The translations under genes and the position numbers were made by a program. This document shows, piece by piece, positions 13,413 through 45,260 of a stretch of 64,000 nt of DNA. The notes beneath the pieces are model-generated. The model did not search any database. It was not told the DNA's origin and saw only the letters and a list, made by a program, of their open reading frames with translations. The stretch is from Acridotheres tristis. Taxonomy: Eukaryota; Chordata; Aves; Passeriformes; Sturnidae. Position 1 is the first letter of the stretch, and each line of letters starts with the position of its first letter. The DNA lies in NCBI GenBank assembly GCA_037013685.1, contig CM072884.1, positions 98,498,048 to 98,562,047 of the forward strand, given 5' to 3'.

Positions 13413-13960
13413 TCAGCCCCAGCACCAGTTTACACAAACAGTTATCCCACCACCTATCACACAGATGGCAACTATAGCTACAACTATTATGAATAATTCT
13501 TTTATCCAGGCCCAGTTTGGTAACCATGAGGTGAGGGTGTGGAAGATATGGTCAAAGTTTAAGGTGTTATTTCTGGAAGCTACTTCATGTAAAATTTGAG
13601 TTTCCTTCAAATTTCATCCACATTCTTCCTAACTTTTCCACTCTGTGCACATAAGAACAAGTGGTATTAATAATAGCACATACACCTCCATGTGCAGCAA
13701 ATAGGAAATTGAGAGAGCTGTTCTGTTCTGCATAACCACACAAGACAGACCATGGACTTCCTCCTGTAAGGCCAAAGTTGCATCTGCAGTATGCTGTTCA
13801 ATATTCTCAATAACAGCTGAGATGTTACAATTACTGTCTGTAAGTACTCCAAAAGAGGGAAGGAGAGCTCTGACTATACGATGGAAAAGTGTGGGATGTG
13901 TAACAAGGGCATTAACAGGTTTGGATTTTCCATATGATCAAATATTGTTATATTTGGAAT
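13413..13960 (-). pseudogene. Envelope transmembrane (TM) remnant
   Basis: A heptad-like helical region, a QNR-containing segment of the kind found next to the disulfide loop of gammaretrovirus-type TM proteins, and a degraded cysteine loop can be read in different frames between about 13960 and 13650. An intact 65-codon ORF at 13413-13610 then encodes the C-terminal end: a tryptophan-rich membrane-proximal stretch (SWLPNWAWIKEL), a hydrophobic membrane anchor (residues about 39-60) and a very short tail. Frameshifts and stops separate these parts, and the surface subunit is absent. Non-functional. Confidence 0.8.
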
Positions 13961-14109
13961 TTCAGCCCTAAGGGCACAAGCCTGATCTTTAACTCTGGGC
14001 AGGATTTTTCAGGCCTTATTGTCACATATCCAATACCACCCTGGCCCGAGTGGTAGAACTCATCTCCATGATGTCAGTTCCATCTTCTTCAGCTCTTGGG
14101 CTTTCCAAC

Positions 14110-15240
14110 ACCTAGGCCACCCTTGGCTAACACTGTCTAGCTTTTGAAAGTAGGCCACAGCCCTTTCCTCCAAGGTGCTGCACCAGTGCCCCCAGAACAA
14201 CATTCAATCACACCTATGTAATGAGTTCAAAAGGCTTAGTTAAGTCCAGCAGCCCCAGAGCTGGGGCTGACATCAAGGAATGTTTCAACTGTTTAAATGC
14301 AGCCCTTGTGCTCTGTCCACACGATGGTTCCCTTTGTGGCTCCTTTAAGGCTCCATATAGAGATTTTACCATAATTTGTCCATAATTTGGTATCCATAAG
14401 TGACACCAACCTGCCATTCCCAGGAAGGCTTGCATCTCTCTCACGGTGTGGGGCTCTGGAGGACGGTAGATGGCTTCTTTCTGTTCTCTGCTGTGTTGTC
14501 AGTGTCCACAGAAGATTTCTAGCCCCAGACAGACTACTGTTTTCCTGGTAACCAGTGCTTTCTCTTTCAAGACTCTATACCCAGTTAGTCCCAAAAGGTT
14601 CAACAGAATTACAGTGAGTGGATGCAGTGAGCTTGCATTTTAGCTGTAATTAGGGTATCATCAACATATTGAAGAATAACCCCTCCTGGTTCTTGTCTTC
14701 TCCAGTCCTCCAGCTCCTTTGCAAGCTGGTTTACAAATACTGTTGGGCTATTTTTGAATCCCTGGGGTAGAACTGTCCAGATGAGCTGCGTTTTCCTCCC
14801 TATCTCAGGATTATCACACTCAAAAGCAAAATGTTCTTGGCTGTTCTTATGCACAGAAATAAAAGAAGACATCCTTGAGATTTAAAACACTGAACCACCC
14901 TAATTAATTTGTCAGTGTGGTCAAAATAGTGTAGGGGTTTGCTACGATTGGGTGTATATCCTCTGTTACTTCATTAATTTCCCTTCAATCCAGCACTAAT
15001 TGATAACTCTTGCCATCAGCCTTTTTTACTGGCAGAATGGGTGTATTATGTTTAGATTCAAAGTCCACTAATAACCCAAGTTGAAGGAACTTCTTAATTG
15101 TAGGTGCCAATCCCCTATGGCCTTCTGATTTCTAACTTGTTTCTGCCTTACTGGTGTATCCCCTACTTTGAGTGTAATACTCACAGGCTCAGTTCCTTTG
15201 GATCTCCCAGGGAAATCATTGGCCCACACTATTGGAATCA
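14110..15240 (-). pseudogene. Reverse transcriptase remnant (pol)
   Basis: Open segments at 14609-14872 and 14214-14444 carry recognisable RT palm and thumb/connection sequence. The catalytic YVDD box is encoded at 14657-14668. Upstream on the minus strand, 14900-15100 carries degraded RT finger sequence. Below 14214 a frameshifted stretch still resembles the RT connection region. RNase H and integrase are not found before the envelope remnant begins. The gene is broken by frameshifts and stops. Confidence 0.85.
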
Positions 15241-15680
15241 CTATTGGACAGCATCTTCAACTTCTTTGGGAATTTCTCCATAATTCTCCTGTATGAAAAT
15301 AGCAGCTGCCTCAACAAATTTAGTTTCAGGAATTTTAACTTTCACTCCCCCTTCTTTGGGAAATTTGATTCCTGCTACTAATTTCTCTAATAAATCCCTC
15401 CCCAATAATGGCTTCGGGGAATTTGGCATGTAAAGGAGTTGATGAATCACTCAGTGTTTTCCTAACTTAAATTTTAACGGTTGGAAGAAAGGCTTTGTTT
15501 CACTTACCCCTGTGGCACCAATCACATTTACAGTATCTTGACTCAGTTTCCCTTTAAAGTATTTACCATAGAATATGTTGCCTCCATATCCACCAGAAAT
15601 TCAACATCATCTTTCCTCAGCTTAGCTACAACTGAAGGCTCTGCTAGGGGTGATGCTGTTGCTGTTTTCCCAACCTAGAA
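15241..15680 (-). pseudogene. Retropepsin (protease) remnant
   Basis: The C-terminal part is open (15241-15450) and has the LLGRDLL end motif of retroviral proteases at 15388-15408. The active-site region further upstream is present but degraded: the DTGA/DSGA-type triad is lost, and two stop codons lie between it and the open segment. No gag reading frame is seen above 15680. Confidence 0.75.
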
Positions 15681-18600
15681 ATGAATCTCAAGATAATTTT
15701 AGTAATATAAAAGTGGACCTTTATTTAACATTACCCATTCATAGATTTTCCTTCCAAAATACTAATTTTCAATGCTCTTCTCCTTTGTTTTAAATATTTA
15801 GATTGTTTGTGTGTGTTAGATCATCATTCTAATTTTTTTAACAAAATGGCAAGTCAATTAATTCCTTGCTCTATTTTCTTTCTATATATTTTAGTTAACT
15901 ATTGGTGAAAACAACAATTTCTACAAAAATATCAGAAGACATGCATGGCTTTGTTTTATTCTCAGTATAGCCTATTTATAGCATTTGCTATAGATAGATA
16001 GATAGATAGATAGAGACCATGCATACATATAAATGGAAACCCACATGTGTCATAGTGTCTAAATATATTAAAAAAAAATATGAAGTACTTTTTGGCTACT
16101 TTTAACTAGATACCATCGAGAGACAAAGGACAACCAAAATAATTAGCATTAGTTTGTCACACTATCTTTTGTAATGAGATGACTCTCTGTAGAAAGTAAC
16201 GAAATCACTTGCTTTGTTTCCTAAAAATCTGATTTGCATTAAGGGCAAGTTGGGGACATTCTCCTTTGCTAATTCAGGAATTCATGAATCTATGACAAAC
16301 CTCTCCAGATAAACTCGGGAGGTATAATTAACCCAAAACTACACAGGTTATTTTCTCTCAGTGTGATTCTGGCAAAGTAGGGAAAGACAAGTAAAATGCC
16401 TTTAGTTAAGGGCTTTATATAAAATTAGAAGAATAAATATTTGATGCCTTCTTAGATATATGATGCTCTAAAGAAAACCATGCTTAGTGGAGTTTTTTTT
16501 ATTTGTATGCCTGCATAAAACAATAATTCTGCAGTTGCTTTTATTTATTTCTTCTCGTGGCTATGGTTTCCATACACCAGTGTGAAGGTTTAAGAGCCAG
16601 ATAAGACTGCTGCTTTTCTGCATTTCCTCTCCTTCCCAATTAAACCTGTTTACCTCGCAGTCAAATAATGGCCAGAGAATGAGTTGATACACCCAGCTTC
16701 TTGTCCCACTTACTTCAGAAATGTTTTAATGTTGGCCTTGTGCCCTTTGATGCCAGCAATTTAAACTTCAAACGGTATCATCACCACCTTTCATCCTGTA
16801 TCATGTGCAACGAGACTTTCAGGCCCATCATGTGTTGGGTGGATGAAAGGTCCTGCTGTAAGGATGTTACTGGGTGGAGAGGAACTTCCACAGATATTTG
16901 CTGTGGATGTGGAAACAACGATCTCTTGCTGGGATGCAGTGTCAAAAAATTAGTGGGCATGTACATGAAAGAGCAGGAACCATTGCCTAAGCAGGTGAAA
17001 ATACTGGTGCAAAGGATCTTTCAAGTGGAGGAATGTTGTTATCCAACCCACTTTGTGTTTCTCTGGCTGTGGATGTACTTACTAGTCAGCTGACATGTCT
17101 GAGCACATGTTGACAACAGAATGATTATAAGCAATTAGAAAGACCACTAATAATGTTTGCCCTGAGTCAGCTAGCAATCTCTCCATCCCGGTCCCTGCGC
17201 TATTGCCACTGGAGCTGGCAAACAACCCAGCTTTGGAGGCCAGGTGCCAAGGGGTACAGTAAGGAGTGGTCTGCATCCCTTTCCCCTGGGGAAGCAAGAA
17301 AGAACAAAGAAAATCACCAGCATATTTAAGTCACAAGTGCAAGAGTAGCTTCTGGCTTGGGTGCCAGGCCCCCAGTCCTGGCCCTTGTAACCCAGGAGAG
17401 GAGCAGTGTCAGAGTGAGCAGTGCCAGGCTCACCCAGCCCCACACCAACCACCTGCCTCCCTAACCGTGGCTGACATCTGAATTCTATTGCAAAGTATGT
17501 TTGCACAAACATGCAACTGGCTATTGTTCTTATTCATTAAAAAGTACAGCTCTTTTTGTAAACTACTTCATTACTTCCCTGGTATTGTGGGATAAGAACT
17601 TATTGAGGTGTTATGGGGGAAAATTTTTTTATTGGTTTTGAATCAACCTGAGCAATGTGACATAGGTAAACAGAAGAACTTGACTTTGCCTTCTTTGCCT
17701 TCTTTTCCCACAAACTACTTTCTTGAGCCAAGCAAGAAGTTTCAAACTTCACTCTTGTCAAATTTCAAATTTTAATGGGGGAAGGTTTCCATATACCAAA
17801 TAGTGTGTAGCAGCTTTCTTTAATACTCACCTTTGGAGGTAATTTTCTGGGAGGGAGGTGTGACATGCAACAAGCACATGCAAGAAAGCACCACCCAGCT
17901 GACACATCCTGGTTTTTATTTTCTGTATTTCTTCTCATCTCATTCCACATGTACCCCAGCATCTTGTTTGTTTTTATCTATAGCTATATAGTATGTCCAG
18001 CCAGTACATGTTTGCAGTGTTGTCCATAGTGGACCCCAGGCAACTTCCCTAGCCATCACTGAATTTTAGGATCCTGTGAAGTGTAGTGATTGAGGTTGGG
18101 TTTTTGGTTTGTTTGTACTTTTATGTTTCCCACTTGCCTTTATTTTAATTTCTGATTAGTTATTCTGTGAAAAGTAACATTGGAAGAATTACTGCTCCTA
18201 CTCAGTATCAAAGAAGGAAATGTTCCAATAAAAATTCTGATAGTCCTGACCTTCTTCAAAGTTCCAATAGAAGCAATTATCACAATCATCATGAGAAAAG
18301 GACAAAATTAAATAGTTTCTTGACTGCATTGTATGTTGTAACAACGCAGTAAGGAAAGAAACATTATCTTTATTTCAGTTTCTCAATTGTCTTTGGTTAA
18401 AGAATTGAACGTTTTGTTCTAGTTGTCACCTTGCTGATATGTTTAAACATAATGGAGGAACTAATTTTTCACCCAGTTGCCTGGGAGTGCCTCTGCAATG
18501 AGGGCAATGTACCTAAGAGATGTGCCAACCTGGCTGGTAAGTGCAGAAGGTTTATGAAGTCAGACTACTCTTAAGCAGGGTGATAACCACATAACTTGGC

Positions 18601-20484
18601 TGTAGTTCAAAAAAACTGAGTCCTCCAAAAATTTGTAAATAGTTGATGACTAAAGATTTCTACCAATAGATATTTACTTATATCCTAAATAATAATTTAA
18701 AAGAACTAATTTTTCTATAATTTCAGCCTCTTGCCTGTCAAAAACTTGAGATCACTACACCTTCTTGGCAAGGGCCAGTTGGGTGGAACAGCTGCTTGGC
18801 TGCTCCTGGTGCATAGGATTGCACGAGCCATCTCCAGCAAGGTCATTTACAGGGCACAACTGAAAATATGCTCTCAGTACGTGTATTTACTTGCAGGAAT
18901 GGAATATAAATTTCCCATACTGTTGACATGCACTTTATTGGTAAGTGCATTTTTGAGGGAAAGCATGTTCACAGGAATACAAGAAGAGACACAGGGAGAG
19001 AATATTAAATATAATTTAAAATACCAAAAGTAATTCTTTTCATTCAATTTCTCATTTTTATTCTCCAGAGGAAAACAGCATAGCAGGCAAACAGTGCACC
19101 AGAGATCTGAGTCCTGAAGCTGATGGTAGCTCTCACGCTACACCTGCATCAGCTATCCGCAAAAAAAACCTGAACTTCTAGAAAACTTACTTACTAGGAA
19201 GAGTATCTTCCTTCACAAATCAATTATAATTGATCTGTGTTGCTTTATCAGCAGAAAAAAAACCCAAACCACACAGTTCATGTGTGAAAAGCACTACTGC
19301 TGGAAATATATTCTCTAACATCTGATCATTTTTGAAGAAAACTTTGTTCTTGACAGAGCAGCCCTGTGCCTGCTGCTGCTGCACAATGTATGCTAACCTC
19401 CCTGGCACCCAAATTCACCAAAATAGAGTGTGCAATTACTTTTATTACAGACAGCAAGCGGTCTGTGGTTCTTTACTCCATTCTCTCAAAGTAGCTCGTA
19501 TTTGCAATTAATCTTCCTTCCATTCAAAAAATGTCTGAGAGGGGGATGGTGCAAAAGTAATTTATGTTTTGTAAATCGTGCTTTATATATATAATGCTTG
19601 GGAGAAATTAAAAGTAATCTTAAAGCCCTATTTAAGGATTTCATGAGCTACCAGGGATCAAACAGAGCATGTTTGATAAATGGATCTTTTGCCACTCTCA
19701 AACAGAAGGGATGCATGGGGAAAATACTAAAACAACATTCTGCTGGGGAAAAGGAGTGGGCCTTCTTCCTTTTTCCAAGAATTTTTACCAGTATTATTCA
19801 TGTTTGTAAAAGAACAAGTGTTTTGGGAGGACAAAACTTCCATCTAAAGATCCAAAAAATGTAAAATTATTTTTCATCTTGAAATTAACAGTTGAATACT
19901 TCTGGTAAGTATAGATTTAAGATCTAAGGACAAGATATTTTTAGCAGTTACTGCCCCACTGAAGCTACTTTATTCAACACTGACACTTGACCTATTCTCT
20001 GAAGTACTAAGTGCTTAGGGAGGTTTAGAGTGATATTTTTATTCAGTAATTTCAAAGTTCCCGTCACATATGGAGTGGGTAAGCTAACTTCCCCGGAAAG
20101 CAGAAACGTATGTATACACATGTATTGCTAGGATGTTTGCTTCCACCAGTTTTCAGCTATCTCCGTGCAGTCCCCGACACCCGAGGCCCACGTGTGCACG
20201 GACGGCGACTCCCGGGTGTGCTTTGGCGGCTTCATTCTCCGCTCCGTCTGTTGAATCCTCGTTTCCGCAGCCGCGCCCTCCGTCCCGGCGGCCCCGAGCA
20301 GGAGCCCCGCGGCGGGGGCGGGCGATGGCTCTCACGGGCAGCCCCGGCCTCGGCTGCACCCGCAGAGCAATTCCTGGCACAGCTTCCTTGCGCAACTCGC
20401 TCTCCCCGCACGCACGCCCCAGTTTTCCTGCAGAAGCAGCAGCCGAGTATCACTGAGTATCTCCAGTGAGCCTCCCTGAGTGGA
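15681..20484. other. Intergenic sequence between provirus and TXLNG
   Basis: Mostly AT-rich. It holds a short TAGA microsatellite (15991-16014) and a slightly GC-richer patch near 17160-17460. A consensus octamer ATTTGCAT lies at 16232-16239. The longest ORF (16701-17093, 130 codons) is cysteine-rich but resembles nothing I recognise and lacks splice or promoter context. The TXLNG CpG island begins near 20160. Confidence 0.55.
15991..16014. repeat. (TAGA)n microsatellite
   Basis: About six uninterrupted tetranucleotide copies are seen directly. Confidence 0.95.
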
Positions 20485-20602
20485 GGTATTCCAGAACCGC
20501 GTGGACGCCACCCTGTGCTCTGGGATGGCGCTGCTCGAGCAGGTTGGACCAGGTGCCCCGCTGTGGTCCCCTCCAGCCTGACGCACTCTTTGATTCTGCT
20601 GA
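20485..20602 (+). mobile_element. CR1 LINE 3' end (old, GC-shifted)
   Basis: The order of segments matches the CR1 3' terminus: a CGTGGACGCC-like segment, CTGCTCGAGCAGG, a GTTGGACCAGG box, a GTCCCCTCCAGCCT box, and an ending in TTTGATTCTG. It has become CpG-rich, in keeping with its position inside the promoter island. Confidence 0.65.
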
Positions 20603-20784
20603 CCCTGGCCGTCCCGCCCCCTGTCCCGTCACGGACACGCCGCTGAGTTGGCCGCGACTTCAAAGCCATGACCGAGGCAGGAACCGAGAGGAGGGAGGCG
20701 GGATGCAGCGCGGGCAGGGAAGGGATCGGCCGTCACTGACGCTGTCCGCCCGGGGCCATGCCGTGCCCCTTCTCCTCGACGGCA

Positions 20785-20946
20785 GGACTACAACTCCCAG
20801 CAAGCCCCGCGGCAGGGAGGGCGCGGGCCTCCCACGTGAGCCGTAGAGCTGCCTGACGATTGGATGCGACCGGGAGGGAGGCGGGCCCCCGGGGAGCACT
20901 TCCGGTGCCCCGCGCTCGGCACTTGTTTGGATGCTGCCGTCACATC
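20785..20946 (+). promoter_or_regulatory. TXLNG: TXLNG core promoter with ZNF143, E-box, CCAAT and ETS-type sites
   Basis: There is no TATA box. Sites seen are ACTACAACTCCCAGCA (ZNF143/THAP11-type motif, about 20787-20802), an E-box CACGTG (20833-20838), an inverted CCAAT box ATTGG (20859-20863) and an ETS/GABPA site CACTTCCGG (20897-20905). The ATCATGGCGAC around the start codon resembles a YY1 site. This set is typical of a housekeeping CpG-island promoter. The start site of transcription is inferred to lie near 20900-20940. Confidence 0.7.
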
Positions 20947-42193
<21,247 letters not shown>

Positions 42194-45100
42194 ACTGAAG
42201 TGTAAACACTGTATTGAGAGATATATTTTGTGTAAAACTTTCTCTGTTGGTGGTAACTATTTGGTTTTGTGGTGAAAATTTTCTTACTTTTTCTACCATA
42301 TCTGTATTTTCTTAGAACTACTGGACTTATGTGGTACAGGAAGCTGCATAGCAGCTTTAAATAGCTTAAACTATAAATTTTCCACAACTGTGTTGCACAT
42401 CTGCCTCATTTTTTAAAAGAAAATATTTTTCCATAAAAGGATGCATGTGTGTTTCCTCCCCGCAACACAAATCACTGTCATGGAAGACTTTGTACAGATC
42501 TAATACTGTTTGGGGGAAATGGTGACAGCAGGTCACTTTTGTTTTAAAGAACAGCACTCTGGTTTTGTTCATTGATTTGCCACTCAGTATACAAAAGATT
42601 ATTGATTTTTCCAGTAAATTTATCTACATAAAGAAGCCTAATGGCCAGTAAAAAAGTCAGTTTTTCCCCTATATATGGTTTCATATAGATGAATAAAAAA
42701 GTAAAGGTCCAGTTTATAGTAAAAGATAAGTTTAAAGGGTTTTATGTACTTTGTGGTATGAAAAAACAGCTTTGAAATACATTAATTTGCAGCTGGTGAA
42801 ACAGGGTGTACAGCTTTCTGCAGATGTCTCAGGGTTGTGTTGTAAAGGTTAGTTTGGACTATTTGCCCTACCTGTGAACATGTTGAATACAAATGTGTGG
42901 GAAAATGTACAGTGATGCTACCAAGTGGGATTTTTGCAGCTGTGGAGCCTATTGCACAGGTGTTGGTCACATTCTTCCCTCTTAGCTGCAGTGTGTCCAC
43001 CACATGATTATCCTGACTAGAGAAACCCATTCACCTCTAGATTATCTGAAGAGCTGATAAGTAAGACTCTTACTGTTGGAGGTGTGGAAGACAAGAGTCT
43101 GACATACAGACTTCCTCTAAAAGCCAGGTATGTGATGTATTTAAGTGTTAGTTAAGGCTATACTGGTCATAATTGAACATGAAGATTCAGATACGTCTCC
43201 TGAAGTACAACGTGGAATTTCCTGCACGTTCAACCTCAAAGCTGCACCAGTTGGCAGAGTGCCTTCCCAGTCAGGTTATCTGGTAAAGATGGTACTTCAC
43301 ATTCTTACACTAACATACCACAAGCAAAGCCCCCTTTATTAACCTTAAACCATATTGTATTTTCCTAGAAAATTTGATATCCACATTATGACTTCTTTTC
43401 TAGAAAGGAACTAGGACCAACATTTATTTTTGGCAAGGCAATGTGATCTAACTAAAAGCTACCCCTAACTTTAGTTCCTATGCATTTACTTTCTAGTTTT
43501 GGTTGCTGACATTTTAAGAAATATGAACATGTGTAGCCTTTTCTGGTACTTAAAGTTTTTTGCACTTACTTGGGAGGGGATTTCTGAATCAAGCACATCT
43601 CAAGGAGCTTCCCACCCCAATTGCCCTTGGCAGTTCAGTGGCTAAATTACTTGAATGTTCAGGCTGCACTGAGCTCTCAGTCCTTTTCCTGTAGTAATGT
43701 TCGTTGAAATAACCTAGCTGTCTTGGAGAGAAAGATTATATAAGCTCTGATACATGTGTTTTAGCTCATACCACTAAGAGGAACTGTGCAAAACTTACAT
43801 TTCTGACATGGAGCAAATGGGAAGCTGGCCATCTTTCTCCTAGATTGTGTGGGTTTGGTGTTTGTGGTTGAAGCACAATGCAGGAATGAAAAGAAGGTAG
43901 CAATGAGCAGTCAGTCAGGTTAGATTCAGAGCTTTGAAATGTCAATCTTGCTAACCATATAGCATAAAAATAACTGGAAAGAAATATTTCAGACTTGCTG
44001 TTCAAATTGCTTGCTTTATGGAATCAAGCTTAAAAAAACAAGTGTTGTGAGAACTGGTTTTCAGCTAACACTATGTATGATGTAATTTTCCTGAGGAAAA
44101 GTGAAAAACTTTCTATCTGGTGCATCATACCCTTGGCAAGGTAGGACATGCAGTTTTCTATTTTTACAATTTATTATTTGGATGTTTGTATTCTGAACAA
44201 TTCTTTCTGTAGTGCTTGTTTTACATGGAGGCAAGAGTGAGTTTTTAGACCCTGCTGCAAGAATAAATTAAAGGGCTTTTTGAGACACAACAGATGTATA
44301 GAACAGCAATACAAGTATCTTTGTCACTGGCTAAATATGTAAATGAAGCGGAATGCCGCAAGTGAAAGGCTTTTAGAACGGGGATATTTTCTCTATTTTC
44401 TACCCTAAACATACCCTTATCATAGCAACTTGTCTGGCCAAGGCAAGCTGTACTTTACTTCCTGAAACCAGTCAGCAAAGTTTCATGCATTGATTAAAAA
44501 GTGTTGTTTTAAAAAATACAAACTGATGCTAGGGATAAGCTCAGCACTGTCACTGATCTGCCATAGTGCAGGCTATTGCACTGCCAGGCTGCAGCCAAAG
44601 GGGCTCCAGTTGGGTTTTTAAGTAATCTTGTATTACTGCCTTTCTCCCACTACTACAAACCATTTAACTTGGGATGTAAACTAATGTAGCCTGAGATGAG
44701 TGTGTTCTGATTGTCAAAACTGGGGCCTGGTTGACAGTTTCACCATGATAACGCTGCAAAAAGCTAAGTTGTCTGTGATTGAAGACCCGGATATGTGTAT
44801 ACGTACACACCTAAGTTAGGGCTGTATCTGTATTGTTTTGTCCTTCCTTTCATTACACCTGGTTATGTTACAGTTCAATTCTCAGGTGTTGCAGAAAATC
44901 TACCTCTTTGGACTGTAGATGGAAATAACTGTGAAAAAAGTGATGCAGAAATCTAGTTTGTGCTAAACACACTGCTTTATTTTTACAACCCATGTCTGCT
45001 TTCATGAGGAAAAGTGATAAATGAACAGGCAGTCTTTGTTTTGCTTTTCAAAAACATTTTGTAGAGATTTTTCACTAATGTGAATCTGAAATTTTATCTA

Positions 45101-45260
45101 CTCAATTCTGTATAGATTAAGTAAATAAGTATGCTTAATATATTGGACTCTTGAGTTTTTCTTTAACATCATACTCATGTCTGCTAACTGAATCTGCTGT
45201 ATTTATTTGAAAAGTCAAGAGTGAAAATTAAAATATGTGAAATTTGATTTCAAGTGTATT
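42194..45260 (+). other. TXLNG: TXLNG 3' UTR (end uncertain)
   Basis: AT-rich sequence after the stop codon. Candidate cleavage signals are AATAAA at 42692-42697, AATAAA at 44262-44267 and ATTAAA at 45227-45232. The last is followed by a GT-rich stretch, which suits use as a distal site. Which one is used cannot be read from the sequence. Confidence 0.5.

Larger units (their letters stand above)
12875..15680 (-). mobile_element. Decayed class I (gammaretrovirus-like) endogenous provirus, internally deleted, 5'-truncated
   Basis: On the minus strand, read from high to low coordinates, the order is protease remnant (15680-15241), reverse transcriptase (about 15240-14110), envelope TM remnant (about 13960-13413), polypurine tract (13352-13367) and 3' LTR (12875-13351). 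The gag gene, 5' LTR, most of RNase H, integrase and the envelope surface subunit are missing. Frames are broken by several stops and frameshifts, so nothing here can encode a working viral protein. The YVDD-type polymerase motif, the LLGRDLL protease end and the envelope TM layout point to a class I ERV. Sequence right of 15680 shows no LTR, so the copy appears truncated at its 5' end. Confidence 0.88.

Noticed and set aside
16442..16448. TGATGCC as a possible end of a missing 5' LTR of the provirus
   Set aside because: Only the seven bases match. The downstream sequence does not follow the LTR, and the expected partner GGCATCA about 477 bases away is absent.
16701..17093. 130-codon cysteine-rich plus ORF
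   Set aside because: No similarity to any family I know, no promoter, splice or polyadenylation context, and the opposite strand is also open in part.
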